A stretch of 57,834 nucleotides of DNA from CAZUMW01 sp964621615 (GTDB lineage Bacteria > Desulfobacterota > WTBG01 > CAIYCZ01 > CAIRTM01). Within the stretch, counting starts at the first letter, position 1, and the number at the start of each line of letters is the position of its first letter. Below the pieces are notes generated by a model. That model was not told where the DNA came from and ran no database searches. It saw nothing but the letters and a program-made list of their open reading frames with translations. Location of the stretch: positions 1 to 57,834 of the forward strand of contig CAZUMW010000029.1 in the NCBI GenBank assembly GCA_964621615.1. Direction: 5' to 3'. Shown here piece after piece: positions 42,972 through 51,382 of the stretch. Made by a program: the position numbers and the translations under genes.

Positions 42972-44768
42972 TTAAGGCACATTCGTTATGCGGTCATATG
43001 CCCGCACAAGCGTCGGTGCGATATCACCGCTGTCTATCTGCAAAAGGGTTCCGCGAGCGCACCGCGCTATATTATGTGCCGTTTCGTCCGCGTAATCGCG
43101 CCACAGGTACCGGTCATCCCTGAACTGCATAAAGGTAAACAGCACATTGTGCTTTCGCAGCAGGCGTGACTGACAGTATGCCTTTTCGATAATATCACTG
43201 TTGTTTTCATGAAAGCGGTAAAAACCTGCACTGCTTCCGCGGACCGGCAGTCCGTCACCGATAAGAATGACGGCCGGGACCCGGTCCGGATCCTTTTTAA
43301 GAACCTGCCGGCACTCCAGAAGACAGCTGCCGATATCCTTGCCGGCCCCGTTGACGGCCTTAAGCCGGGCCGTGTCGGCAAAGCTGATGCAGCGGGGATG
43401 CTCATGGTAGGCGATATATGAGACCCTGTCGCGCGGATGAAAGCGCTTAAGGTAATAGCCGAAGGCAAGGCACGCCTTGCGTACACGCTGAATACGCCTG
43501 CCGAACTGTACCGCTCCTGAGACATCAAGGGCAATGACTATCCGGTAGCCGACTTTTTTACGGGCGTCAAATTCCATGAGATCCTGCTCATCCACTGCCG
43601 CGCTCTCCGGATAGATCGTCCGGCGAGCCAGGCTCCGGCGGAGCGTGTGGACAGCGGCAAGGTGCGGGCCGGTTCGCCGCGCCCGGCGGACCCGGTCAGG
43701 CATGGTTCGGTGCATGCCCCGTGAGCCGCGATCGTGTGTGCCGTGGCGGCGATAGTGAACCGTCGGCAAACGTCCTTTCAGCGAATAAAAAGCTTTGCGC
43801 GCCAGCTGATACACAAACAAATCCCGGTTGATATAAAAGCTGTCGTGCAGCGACGGGCTGATAAACCCCTCCTGCACCAGCCGCTCTATCGCGGCGTCAA
43901 TATCATCGTCTGAAACTTCCCGGCGGATAGCGCTGCTTATTTTTTTCTGGAGGCGTGCGTAGTGTTTTTCAAGCTCTTCAACTCGTGTAAGCAATGAATC
44001 GCCGAAGCGGTGTGGTAATCGGGCGTTTTCACCGGCATAGTCGCTATCAGCACTCTCAGCGTCTGTGCCGTCAAACATCTCCCGCTCGCTGTGGGCAGCA
44101 TGAATGCGCCTGAAGCGTTCCGCCGGATGCAGCCTTCCGCTGCCGGGTGCGGGCCGGGGCGCTCCGCCCGTACCCGGCTCAGCCTGATTGCCGCTGCTGC
44201 CCTGCGCATGCCCGCCTGCATCACCGGCTCCTTGAGAAGCGCCTCCGGACGGCGCTCCGGAGGTGCGGGCACGAAGAGACCTTGCAAAATCAAAAAAGGA
44301 TCTGACAGTTGCTACGCTGTCAGCCGCCTGCTCGTTGTCGTCATCAATAGCGTCAGCCTGACCTGCTGTGCTGTCTCGAAGCATCGCCCGGGCACAATCG
44401 CGAAGTCGGTTTGCTCCCGCGCCTGGGGATGAACCGTTTTTTTCGTCACCGCCCGTACGCAAGCGGGCTCCTGCACCGCGATCGGGCGCGGCCTTTCCGG
44501 ACTGTTTTTGCGAGGCCGCCGGCTCAGCGTGCTGGCCGCTGCTTTTTGCAATCTGCTCTTCCATGTAGGCATCAAGCTTTTCCTGATGCGCTGCAGAAAT
44601 GCCGCCCTGCGAGCCAAGCGCGCGGGCAACGTCGCTTCGCATCCTGCTGCGGGATCGTTCCTGCGGCGGACCGCTCAGACTCGCCGCAAGCGACGCAAGA
44701 TCGCTGCCGGTAAGGGAGGGCCTCCGGGGGCTCCAGCACCACCGCTCAAGCTGCTCATTCAGGCCCAC
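42972..44768 (-). CDS. VWA-domain protein partner of a MoxR/ChlI-like AAA+ ATPase
   Basis: About 598 residues. The N-terminal half is long, low-complexity and rich in Ala, Gly, Gln and Arg. From about residue 390 there is a von Willebrand factor A domain: IVIALDVSGAVQFGRR, where the metal site motif DxSxS reads DVSGA, and ILIGDGLPV. The MIDAS is thus incomplete. Such proteins partner AAA+ ATPases in chelatase-like or MoxR machines that remodel other proteins or insert metals. The start is set at GTG 44768, which has a G-rich run upstream and overlaps the ATPase stop by 14 bases; an ATG at 44810 is the longest alternative. Confidence 0.75.
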   Translation of the reverse strand: MGLNEQLERWCWSPRRPSLTGSDLASLAASLSGPPQERSRSRMRSDVARALGSQGGISAAHQEKLDAYMEEQIAKSSGQHAEPAASQKQSGKAAPDRGAGARLRTGGDEKNGSSPGAGANRLRDCARAMLRDSTAGQADAIDDDNEQAADSVATVRSFFDFARSLRARTSGAPSGGASQGAGDAGGHAQGSSGNQAEPGTGGAPRPAPGSGRLHPAERFRRIHAAHSEREMFDGTDAESADSDYAGENARLPHRFGDSLLTRVEELEKHYARLQKKISSAIRREVSDDDIDAAIERLVQEGFISPSLHDSFYINRDLFVYQLARKAFYSLKGRLPTVHYRRHGTHDRGSRGMHRTMPDRVRRARRTGPHLAAVHTLRRSLARRTIYPESAAVDEQDLMEFDARKKVGYRIVIALDVSGAVQFGRRIQRVRKACLAFGYYLKRFHPRDRVSYIAYHEHPRCISFADTARLKAVNGAGKDIGSCLLECRQVLKKDPDRVPAVILIGDGLPVRGSSAGFYRFHENNSDIIEKAYCQSRLLRKHNVLFTFMQFRDDRYLWRDYADETAHNIARCARGTLLQIDSGDIAPTLVRAYDRITNVP

Positions 44769-46143
44769 ACATTTCACCCCCCTTTGCAAAAGCTTCCGCA
44801 TAGGCTGCAATTACCTCATAGATACGAAACCTGCTGATCGCCTCATGCCGGATCGTCCACTCGACAAGCTTTTCAAGCGCATTTCCGGATTCTCCCCGCA
44901 CAATCAGCGCTTTGATATTTTCCGGCGACCAGCCTGCGTGTTGCCCACCCGCTTCGGAGCACGCCTCGGTGACGGCTGCAAAATCAACATCTCCGATCTG
45001 CCTGGACAGATACGCAGTAATATCAGGGAACACCTCATCAATTTTTTTTTCGATGTCGTCCCTGTCCTCAAGGTATGCCTTGCCGAGCACCGCGGTATAT
45101 ATGCCCTCTTTTATGTTGCAGAACGATATTGTGCTTCTGCCCTGAAGCATCGCTGAGCTGCGCCCGATAAGGCCTGCGTTGATGCTTGTCCTTGGACCGA
45201 TATCAAGCCGCTCATCACCCCTCAGGGCCCGGACGACTTCAACGCACAGGCGTAAAAATACTTCAGGCAGATAGGCTGCCGGCCGGCACTTATCAAGCTC
45301 CTTTCTGACGATGCGCATCTCGTCCGCCGCATCCACCGGCCTGATTGCCAGGCTCACCAGGCGGTCACGGACCGCGCCGCAGACATATTCCTCATCAGCC
45401 GGGTTTGTCGTTGCAACCAGAAGGAAATCGACAGGAAACGTTTCCCGGCTTTTTGAGGGGGTGACGATTCGCTCCTGCCCCGCCTGGATCAGGGCGTGCT
45501 GTGCGGTTTCAGACAGCTTGCCGATTTCGTCGACAAAAAGAACGCCCCTGCTTGCCTGGCCTATTTTGCCGGGCTCAAACACCCGCGGGTCAAAGGGGTC
45601 GCCCAGCTCTGAAAGCTTCAGCAGATTATAGGTGCCGATAATCTCCTCGGGGAGCACATCGGCCCCGCCCTGCACCCGCGCAAACCCTTTGCCCTCCACC
45701 AGACGGTCGAGCCGCTGCACCGCTATTTGAGAAAGATCGCCCTCTGAATCCCGGATCAGCTGCCTGCAGATCGGGCACGGCTCCTGTCCGGCAGGCGCAG
45801 TGCCCGATACATACCTGATGAGTATAGACGGGTCTTCCTGCACCGGGCACTGCGAAACGGCATACACCGGGCTGCGGGAACAGTAGTCATTGAGAAGCTC
45901 AAGCACATGCTTTGCAAGATCGGTTTTAGCGACCCCATACGGTCCGCTCAGCAGCGCGCCCCTGCCGGCGGCAAGTATTTCAACAAAGCGCCGCTTTTCA
46001 GCCTCGAGGCCGAAAATATCCTGAAACAGCCCCTCCCCGGCAACGATTTTATCGCGGACAATCGAGGCAATAATATCACGGGTCTGTCGATACACATACT
46101 GACCGCCGGCCAGATCCGCAGCCGATCGAACGGCACCGCTCAT
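44755..46143 (-). CDS. MoxR/ChlI-like AAA+ ATPase
   Basis: 462 residues. Walker A GPYGVAKT (67-74) and Walker B GVLFVDEIGKL, a sensor-1 region LLVATTNPADEE and arginine-finger/lid helices are present, as in magnesium chelatase subunit I. Between Walker A and B a Cys-containing insertion (CPVQEDPS then PCPICRQLI) could bind zinc. It probably hydrolyses ATP to remodel a substrate together with the overlapping VWA gene. AAGGAGG precedes the ATG. Target unknown. Confidence 0.85.
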   Translation of the reverse strand: MSGAVRSAADLAGGQYVYRQTRDIIASIVRDKIVAGEGLFQDIFGLEAEKRRFVEILAAGRGALLSGPYGVAKTDLAKHVLELLNDYCSRSPVYAVSQCPVQEDPSILIRYVSGTAPAGQEPCPICRQLIRDSEGDLSQIAVQRLDRLVEGKGFARVQGGADVLPEEIIGTYNLLKLSELGDPFDPRVFEPGKIGQASRGVLFVDEIGKLSETAQHALIQAGQERIVTPSKSRETFPVDFLLVATTNPADEEYVCGAVRDRLVSLAIRPVDAADEMRIVRKELDKCRPAAYLPEVFLRLCVEVVRALRGDERLDIGPRTSINAGLIGRSSAMLQGRSTISFCNIKEGIYTAVLGKAYLEDRDDIEKKIDEVFPDITAYLSRQIGDVDFAAVTEACSEAGGQHAGWSPENIKALIVRGESGNALEKLVEWTIRHEAISRFRIYEVIAAYAEAFAKGGEMCGPE

Positions 46144-46289
46144 ATCTTTGCCTCCTTACGCAGTAAATGTGTATAAACAATAATATTGACAGCAGCTTCA
46201 GTAAATGCTCAAAGGTGCGCTGCACGTTCATGTCGGAAGCATAACCGGAGCACGTATCCTTCAGCATGTCAATGCACATTGCACGGATA

Positions 46290-46326
46290 AAGAAAGCGGG
46301 CAGCAGCATAACCCGTCCGCTTTCTT
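46290..46326 (-). terminator. Probable intrinsic terminator after the gamma-CA-like gene
   Basis: AAGAAAGCGG/CCGCTTTCTT form a 10-bp stem about 60 bases past the stop of the minus-strand gene; the T-tract on that strand is short (CTTTCTTTAT). Confidence 0.5.
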
Positions 46327-46387
46327 GTTAGGTATACCATATATTTCGGGTACTATGAAGTCGCAGGGAGGAAAAAGGGCGGGCGTA

Positions 46388-46942
46388 TTACCGCTCAATG
46401 GAATATTTGTGCCGGATCGGATTTTCTTTGATTTCACTGAACGCGCGCTGCATAAACGCGCGCTCTTCCGCGCTGATGGGCCTGAGGGCCTCTGCGGCGG
46501 CCTGCGTATTGATCACGGAATTGACATCGATAAAACAGTTTGACCCCACGGTAACAGCCTCAACGACTGCATTTGTTCGCACAAAAACGTTATCCCCGAT
46601 CCGGCCGTGCGTAACCACCGATTTGCAGCCCAGTATACAGTTGACGCCGATAGTCGACGGCGCATGTATTACCGCGGCATGGTTGACAATGGTGCCGTCA
46701 CCAATTGCTATGGTGGTGTTATTGTGAGCGTGCAGCAAGGCCAGATCCTGAATGCTGCAGCTGTCACCGATAGTAATTTCAGCGCCGTCATCAATTGAAA
46801 ACCTGTCAGCTCTGATAACGACATTCGCGCCGATATAACAGTGGGCTCCTATAACAACCCTGCCGATGATTACTGCAGACGGATCGATATATGCTGTGCT
46901 GTCGACCTGTGGTACATCACCTACAACATTTTCCCGTATCAT
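46388..46942 (-). CDS. Gamma-carbonic anhydrase-like left-handed beta-helix protein
   Basis: 184 residues of hexapeptide-repeat left-handed beta-helix (IGRVVIGAHCYIGANVVI). Histidines H71, H73, H88 and H93 (LLHAHNN, VNHAAVIH) match the trimer metal ligands of gamma-class carbonic anhydrases and relatives. It may hydrate CO2, bind another small molecule, or belong to the related acyltransferase-like CaiE/PaaY proteins; the enzymology is not shown. GGGGGA precedes the ATG. A C-terminal helix (EERAFMQRAFSEI) is typical of the family. Confidence 0.8.
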   Translation of the reverse strand: MIRENVVGDVPQVDSTAYIDPSAVIIGRVVIGAHCYIGANVVIRADRFSIDDGAEITIGDSCSIQDLALLHAHNNTTIAIGDGTIVNHAAVIHAPSTIGVNCILGCKSVVTHGRIGDNVFVRTNAVVEAVTVGSNCFIDVNSVINTQAAAEALRPISAEERAFMQRAFSEIKENPIRHKYSIER

Positions 46943-47120
46943 ATGTCCCCCGTTATTGGTATAATATGGCCTGAATGAACTGATATTCCTGTAAATCCGG
47001 GTGAAGTCGCTCGTACGCTGCAGCGGGAGCAGCTGGGTGCCCGGCGCTAAAGTGTATTAAATTATCCGCCATAAATCAAGCCTAAATCAACGCACACGCA
47101 CAGGAGACAAACACGCCCCT

Positions 47121-47505
47121 ATGCCAATGGACACGGTACTCAATGAATTGAAAAAACATGTAAAATTCAAAGAGGACACGGTTCCCGGTGATATTATTAT
47201 TGTCGGGATGCCGTCTGGAATTTTTTTTCGGCATTGTTCAGAATATTACGCAGGACGTAAAAAAGAACTGGTACAACCTTTTTTTTAAGCTGCTTGTAAT
47301 CCCGCCGGCCGATATGGCCTGGACGCTTCGCCGCCCCCAGATGACAGGGGAAATATTCACCATAAACAATGAAGAGCATTTTGTTATAGCAATAGACACA
47401 TCCCCTGCTCAATCAGGTGATGTACCTGATCCCCCTTCACCCCAAAAAAAACAGCGAAAGCTGACGCTGATTACCGGCGACACAGACGACGATACCCAGC
47501 CGTAA
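47121..47505 (+). CDS. Small hypothetical protein with apparent frameshift at a T8 run
   Basis: The frame starting at ATG 47121 (MPMDTVLNELKKHVKF...) stays open and protein-like until a stop immediately after a run of eight T at 47279-47286. Shifting by one base there continues into a second frame (KLLVIPPADMAW...) to the stop at 47505, giving about 127 residues. A T8 run is a slippage and mutation hotspot, so this is either a true frameshift, a sequencing error or transcriptional slippage. A second T8 run at 47221-47228 lies in frame. The product has no recognised domain; the C-terminus is Pro/Lys/Asp-rich. AGGAG lies 14 bases before the ATG. Confidence 0.4.
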
Positions 47506-47630
47506 TTTACCATCTCTCCGGCAATTTAATAACACTTAATATTAATTTTTTATTGTAAATTATTTTTTTTATCTATAATATCGTATGAAAAAAATTTAAT
47601 TCTATATTCTGCTCCGCTGTTGCCCTACAA

Positions 47631-47978
47631 ATGTCAGAAAAACGGTCCTTCATACGCAGCAAACAACGCATTAAATTGAAATTCGGCCTTACCGGGCCTG
47701 ACCATCTTGCCTATACCGATGATGTCTCATTGAGCGGCCTTTTTATCAAAACAGCCCATGTGCTGTCCGCCGGCCAGACGATCCACATAGAGCTGCACCC
47801 CCCGGACATGAACACAATTCATCTGGAAGGCAGAATCATATGGGGCAAAAAAGTACCCCCGCAGCTGCTTAATCTTGTAAAAAAATCCGGCATGGGGGTG
47901 CTTGTTACACGAATCGTATCCGGTGAACAGGAGTTCACAGACCTGTGCCGCTGCCTCGGCCGGAATCCTGTTCCATAG
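47631..47978 (+). CDS. PilZ domain protein
   Basis: 115 residues: a single PilZ domain with RSFIR (RxxxR, near 5-9) and DVSLSG (DxSxxG, 31-36), the two motifs that bind cyclic di-GMP. The protein is otherwise a beta-barrel ending with GMGVLVTRIV. It may link c-di-GMP to motility or to the hybrid kinase/receptor genes downstream. No Shine-Dalgarno sequence is apparent near the ATG, so the start is a little uncertain. Confidence 0.88.
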   Translation: MSEKRSFIRSKQRIKLKFGLTGPDHLAYTDDVSLSGLFIKTAHVLSAGQTIHIELHPPDMNTIHLEGRIIWGKKVPPQLLNLVKKSGMGVLVTRIVSGEQEFTDLCRCLGRNPVP

Positions 47979-48046
47979 TATGTGCCCTCCGATCGCAGCC
48001 ACGTCCCCCCGATCCTGTCTGTATTGGTCGAAATCGTTTCGCGCAT

Positions 48047-48130
48047 ACTCCGCACGGCAGTGCGGAGTTAAGCGGAATGTATCAAAATAATCAACATTAA
48101 TTACCGGATACCCCGCAGCGTGCTGCGGGG
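48047..48130. repeat. Pair of REP-like palindromes
   Basis: Two perfect hairpins: ACTCCGCAC-GGCA-GTGCGGAGT at 48047-48068 and CCCCGCAGC-GT-GCTGCGGGG at 48111-48130, with GATA/TATC further extending the second. Their spacing and form fit REP sequences associated with RAYT tyrosine transposases, but no such transposase is in the window. They lie between the PilZ gene and the hybrid kinase gene. Confidence 0.55.
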
Positions 48131-48285
48131 AGTATCATTCAATTACCTGCCGGTAACGGTATAGAATGCTCAGGCGCTATAAAAAAAGCTCTGCGTATTA
48201 ATACTTATGGTGGGGGTCAGTTTATCCGATATATAGTTGATAGTTATTATTAGCATCCGTTTTTTCACAGCAGAACACGTTCGCC

Positions 48286-50823
48286 ATGCCGTCAATGAAC
48301 ACACAAAAAAAAGTTCTTGCTGTATACGCAATAATAACCTTTTGTTTCGTATTGTGCATTATTCTGTTTTTAATTCAGTTCGGCCTGCTGCGCGCCCGCC
48401 TGTCATATCTTACCCGTGATGTTGCCCGCGAGGTACAGATCGCCAATAAAATCCGCGCTGAAATCCTTGCGATGCGCACTGCGGTCGAAAAATATATCTA
48501 CCTGGAGAAAGAGCACGATTTACAAAAAGCCCGCCAGCACATAACCGCGCTCACCGGACTTCTTACCCGCGCCACTGAGGATATCCGCTCGAAAGACCGC
48601 TTGAAGCTGCTGAAAGAAATTCAGCTGCTTGCTGAGCAATACATCCACAAATTCGACAATGTTGCGGCCAGAATACAAGCGCGCAAAGACAACAAAGAAA
48701 CGCTGCTCACAACCGGCAAATCAATAGAAAACGCCCTCTATGCCCTTTCCCGGGAAAATGCCCGGAACCGCCGGCTGTTCGGCAGAACAATCGATATTCT
48801 ACGATCCTTTACGGCGGCAGAGGCCGAGGTCAGCCGCTTTCTGGTTGACCACAATCAAAAGTATCTCAACAGGGCCCGTAAAAATCTCAACACAATCATT
48901 GCCGATATCAGCCCCGGGGGGCCTTTCACGCAAATCGGCTATGACATTGAAAGCTATCTTTTTGAATTCGACGGACTGGCTGCGGTCATATTGAAAATGA
49001 ACGAGGAAATACAAAGCATCCTTCTGCCCATAGCCCCTCGAATCGTCGACCTTTCGGCACAGGTAACCCGGTCCGGGTGGGATGAAATGGATCTGTCCCG
49101 CGCAAAAGTAGAGCAGCAGGCATCGCAAACGAGGAAAATCCTTTTGACCATAGCCGTCATCGCACTCCTTCTGTGCGGGGTGATCGGCAACATACTGAGA
49201 AAGCGCAAAAAAGAGTTTGAGCTCATTGAGTCAAAAGAAGCGGCAGAGCAGGCAAATGAAGCAAAAAGCAGCTTTCTGGCCAATATGAGCCACGAAATAC
49301 GGACGCCGATGAACGGCATCATCGGATTTACCGACATGATGCTTGATACCGGGCTCACCGAGGAGCAGCAGGATTATGCCGAGACAATCAAGCGGAGCGG
49401 CGAGGCGCTGCTGTCGCTTTTGAACGACATTCTCGATTTCTCAAAAATCGAGGCGGGAAAAATTGAATTCGAGGATATCGAGTTCGACATTGAGGTGCTT
49501 GCCTACGACGTTGTCGACCTTATCCGCCCCCGGGTCGAGAAAAAAAACATTGAGCTGCTGTGCAGAATAGACGACAATCTGCCGGCCCGCGTCACGGGGG
49601 ACCCGCACCGGTTCCGCCAGGTGCTCATAAATCTGATGGGCAATGCAACCAAATTCACCGAGCAGGGGGAAATCGAGCTTGCGCTGCGCGTTGATCAGGA
49701 AATGGGCAATGCGCTTACCGTCCATGCCTCGGTAAGGGATACCGGCGCCGGCATTCCCTCTGAAAAAGTTGAATCAATTTTCGAAGCCTTTCAGCAGGCT
49801 GACGGGTCGACGACACGGCAATACGGCGGTACCGGCCTTGGGCTTGCTATCTGCAGGCAGATTGCCCGCCTGATGGGCGGCAATGTCTGGGCGGAAAGCA
49901 GCGTCGGGTCCGGCAGCACGTTTCACTTCATCGCTGAGCTCAAGCACGCCGAGCAGGCGGAAACAAAACGCTTTTCACCCGTTTCGCTGACCGGAAAAAA
50001 AGTGCTGATAAATGACGACAACCTGACCAATCTTGAAATACTGCAGCACATTCTTGAAACAGCAGGATTGCAGGTAACAGCAATCCCTGACAGTAAAAAA
50101 GCCCTCGAATCGTTTAACCGGGCCCGCTCCGGCGGCAGCCCCTATGACATCTGCATTTTCGATATTACCATGCCCGACATGAGCGGCTACGATATCGCCC
50201 GGGAAATACGCTCAATTCCCGATGCCACCCCGCTGCTGGCCTTTTCCTCGTCGATAGTACGCGGATCTGCTCAGAAATGTGCCGACGCCGGATTTGACGG
50301 ATTTCTGCCCAAGCCCATTCACCGCGTAAAGCTGTATAAAATGATGGAGCGACTTCTCAGCTCGGCCGCTGCTCCGGATAAATCACACGACCATACGCTG
50401 GTAACACAGCATTCGATGAGGGAGGAATCCAAATATTCTGCTTCAATTCTGCTCGCCGAAGACAATCCCGTCAACCAGAAGCTTGCCGAAAATCTTCTCA
50501 CCAAGGCCGGATATCACGTGGACATCGCCGGAGACGGGCAGGAGGCTTTAGACCGGTACACCAACCGCCCTGATGCGTACGATATCATTCTCATGGACGT
50601 GCAGATGCCCGGGATGAACGGGCTTGACGCAACCAGGGTTCTTCGCGAGAAGGGCTTTTCAACCGTTCCCGTCGTGGCAATGACCGCAAATGCAATGAAG
50701 GGCGACAGGGAAAACTGCCTTGCTGCAGGCATGAACGACTACATTGCCAAACCCATAAAACGGGAAATCGTATTTTCCGTTTTAAAAAAGTGGGTGTTCG
50801 AATACGTGCACAGTGACGTATAG
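48286..50823 (+). CDS. Hybrid sensor histidine kinase with two receiver domains
   Basis: 845 residues. One helix (~9-30), a helical periplasmic sensory domain (~40-275), a second helix (~290), then HisKA (phospho-acceptor His336, SHEIRTPMNG) and HATPase_c with N, D/G1 and G2 boxes (NLMGNATKFTE, RDTGAGIP, GGTGLGL). Two receivers follow with phosphorylation sites D626 (FDITMP) and D771 (MDVQMP). The sensory domain is clearly homologous to that of the MCP encoded 560 bases downstream. No Shine-Dalgarno is obvious. It is a phosphorelay kinase that may read the same signal as the adjacent receptor. Confidence 0.93.
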   Translation: MPSMNTQKKVLAVYAIITFCFVLCIILFLIQFGLLRARLSYLTRDVAREVQIANKIRAEILAMRTAVEKYIYLEKEHDLQKARQHITALTGLLTRATEDIRSKDRLKLLKEIQLLAEQYIHKFDNVAARIQARKDNKETLLTTGKSIENALYALSRENARNRRLFGRTIDILRSFTAAEAEVSRFLVDHNQKYLNRARKNLNTIIADISPGGPFTQIGYDIESYLFEFDGLAAVILKMNEEIQSILLPIAPRIVDLSAQVTRSGWDEMDLSRAKVEQQASQTRKILLTIAVIALLLCGVIGNILRKRKKEFELIESKEAAEQANEAKSSFLANMSHEIRTPMNGIIGFTDMMLDTGLTEEQQDYAETIKRSGEALLSLLNDILDFSKIEAGKIEFEDIEFDIEVLAYDVVDLIRPRVEKKNIELLCRIDDNLPARVTGDPHRFRQVLINLMGNATKFTEQGEIELALRVDQEMGNALTVHASVRDTGAGIPSEKVESIFEAFQQADGSTTRQYGGTGLGLAICRQIARLMGGNVWAESSVGSGSTFHFIAELKHAEQAETKRFSPVSLTGKKVLINDDNLTNLEILQHILETAGLQVTAIPDSKKALESFNRARSGGSPYDICIFDITMPDMSGYDIAREIRSIPDATPLLAFSSSIVRGSAQKCADAGFDGFLPKPIHRVKLYKMMERLLSSAAAPDKSHDHTLVTQHSMREESKYSASILLAEDNPVNQKLAENLLTKAGYHVDIAGDGQEALDRYTNRPDAYDIILMDVQMPGMNGLDATRVLREKGFSTVPVVAMTANAMKGDRENCLAAGMNDYIAKPIKREIVFSVLKKWVFEYVHSDV

Positions 50824-51382
50824 CACGGTTCAAATCGGTTATTATATTTTTTCTCCGGTGACCGCAATAATCTAACGAAGCCGGTTCGGGCGGGGCTCTG
50901 CAATGCCCCCGCAACAAATTCAAGAGGGTATGCAGCGGCATGTGCCGTTACACGTCAGTACACACACGGCCCGGCGGAGGGGGCTGCCCGGGGCAATCCC
51001 TGCAAAATGCCTCTCACATATTTTGTTGAGCAGCTTCGGTCAGCCCCTGCAATGAGGTTTCATATGACGAAGGCTGCACAAAGACCCGCACGAACCGGAC
51101 TTTGCTCAATGCTTTAATTTATTTTGGACAAGTTTGATCTTTTTTGATGTTTTATTTATTTCAATTTCTATTGTTTATTTTATATTGATAAACAAACGTT
51201 AGTGCCGAATACTGTCTGCCGTATAATAAGGGTTTTTTGGGGAACAAGGTGAAAATCGGTTATAATCTCGAGAACAAGGCCGATAGAAAAGAGCAGTTGC
51301 TGACGCACCCCGGATAATGTGCCATTCACATCCATCCGCTTTTTGCGCCTACAAATACTAAGATACAAAGGAGTATCTATTC
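50824..51382. other. Intergenic region between kinase and MCP genes, no gene recognised
   Basis: The first half is GC-rich with a palindrome CGGCATGTGCCG; the second half is AT-rich (about 51115-51190) and likely holds the MCP promoter. Short open frames here have no support. GGGGAACAAGGTGAAAATCGG-like bases around 51240 resemble fragments of a cobalamin riboswitch but the rest of the fold is missing. Confidence 0.45.

Noticed and set aside
50902..51055. Short plus-strand frame after the kinase gene
   Set aside because: About 44 codons, high-GC repetitive composition, no ribosome site.
51236..51330. Cobalamin-riboswitch-like bases (GGGGAAC...GGTGAAAATC)
   Set aside because: Only a short match; the B12-box half and remaining stems are missing and the downstream gene is a chemoreceptor.
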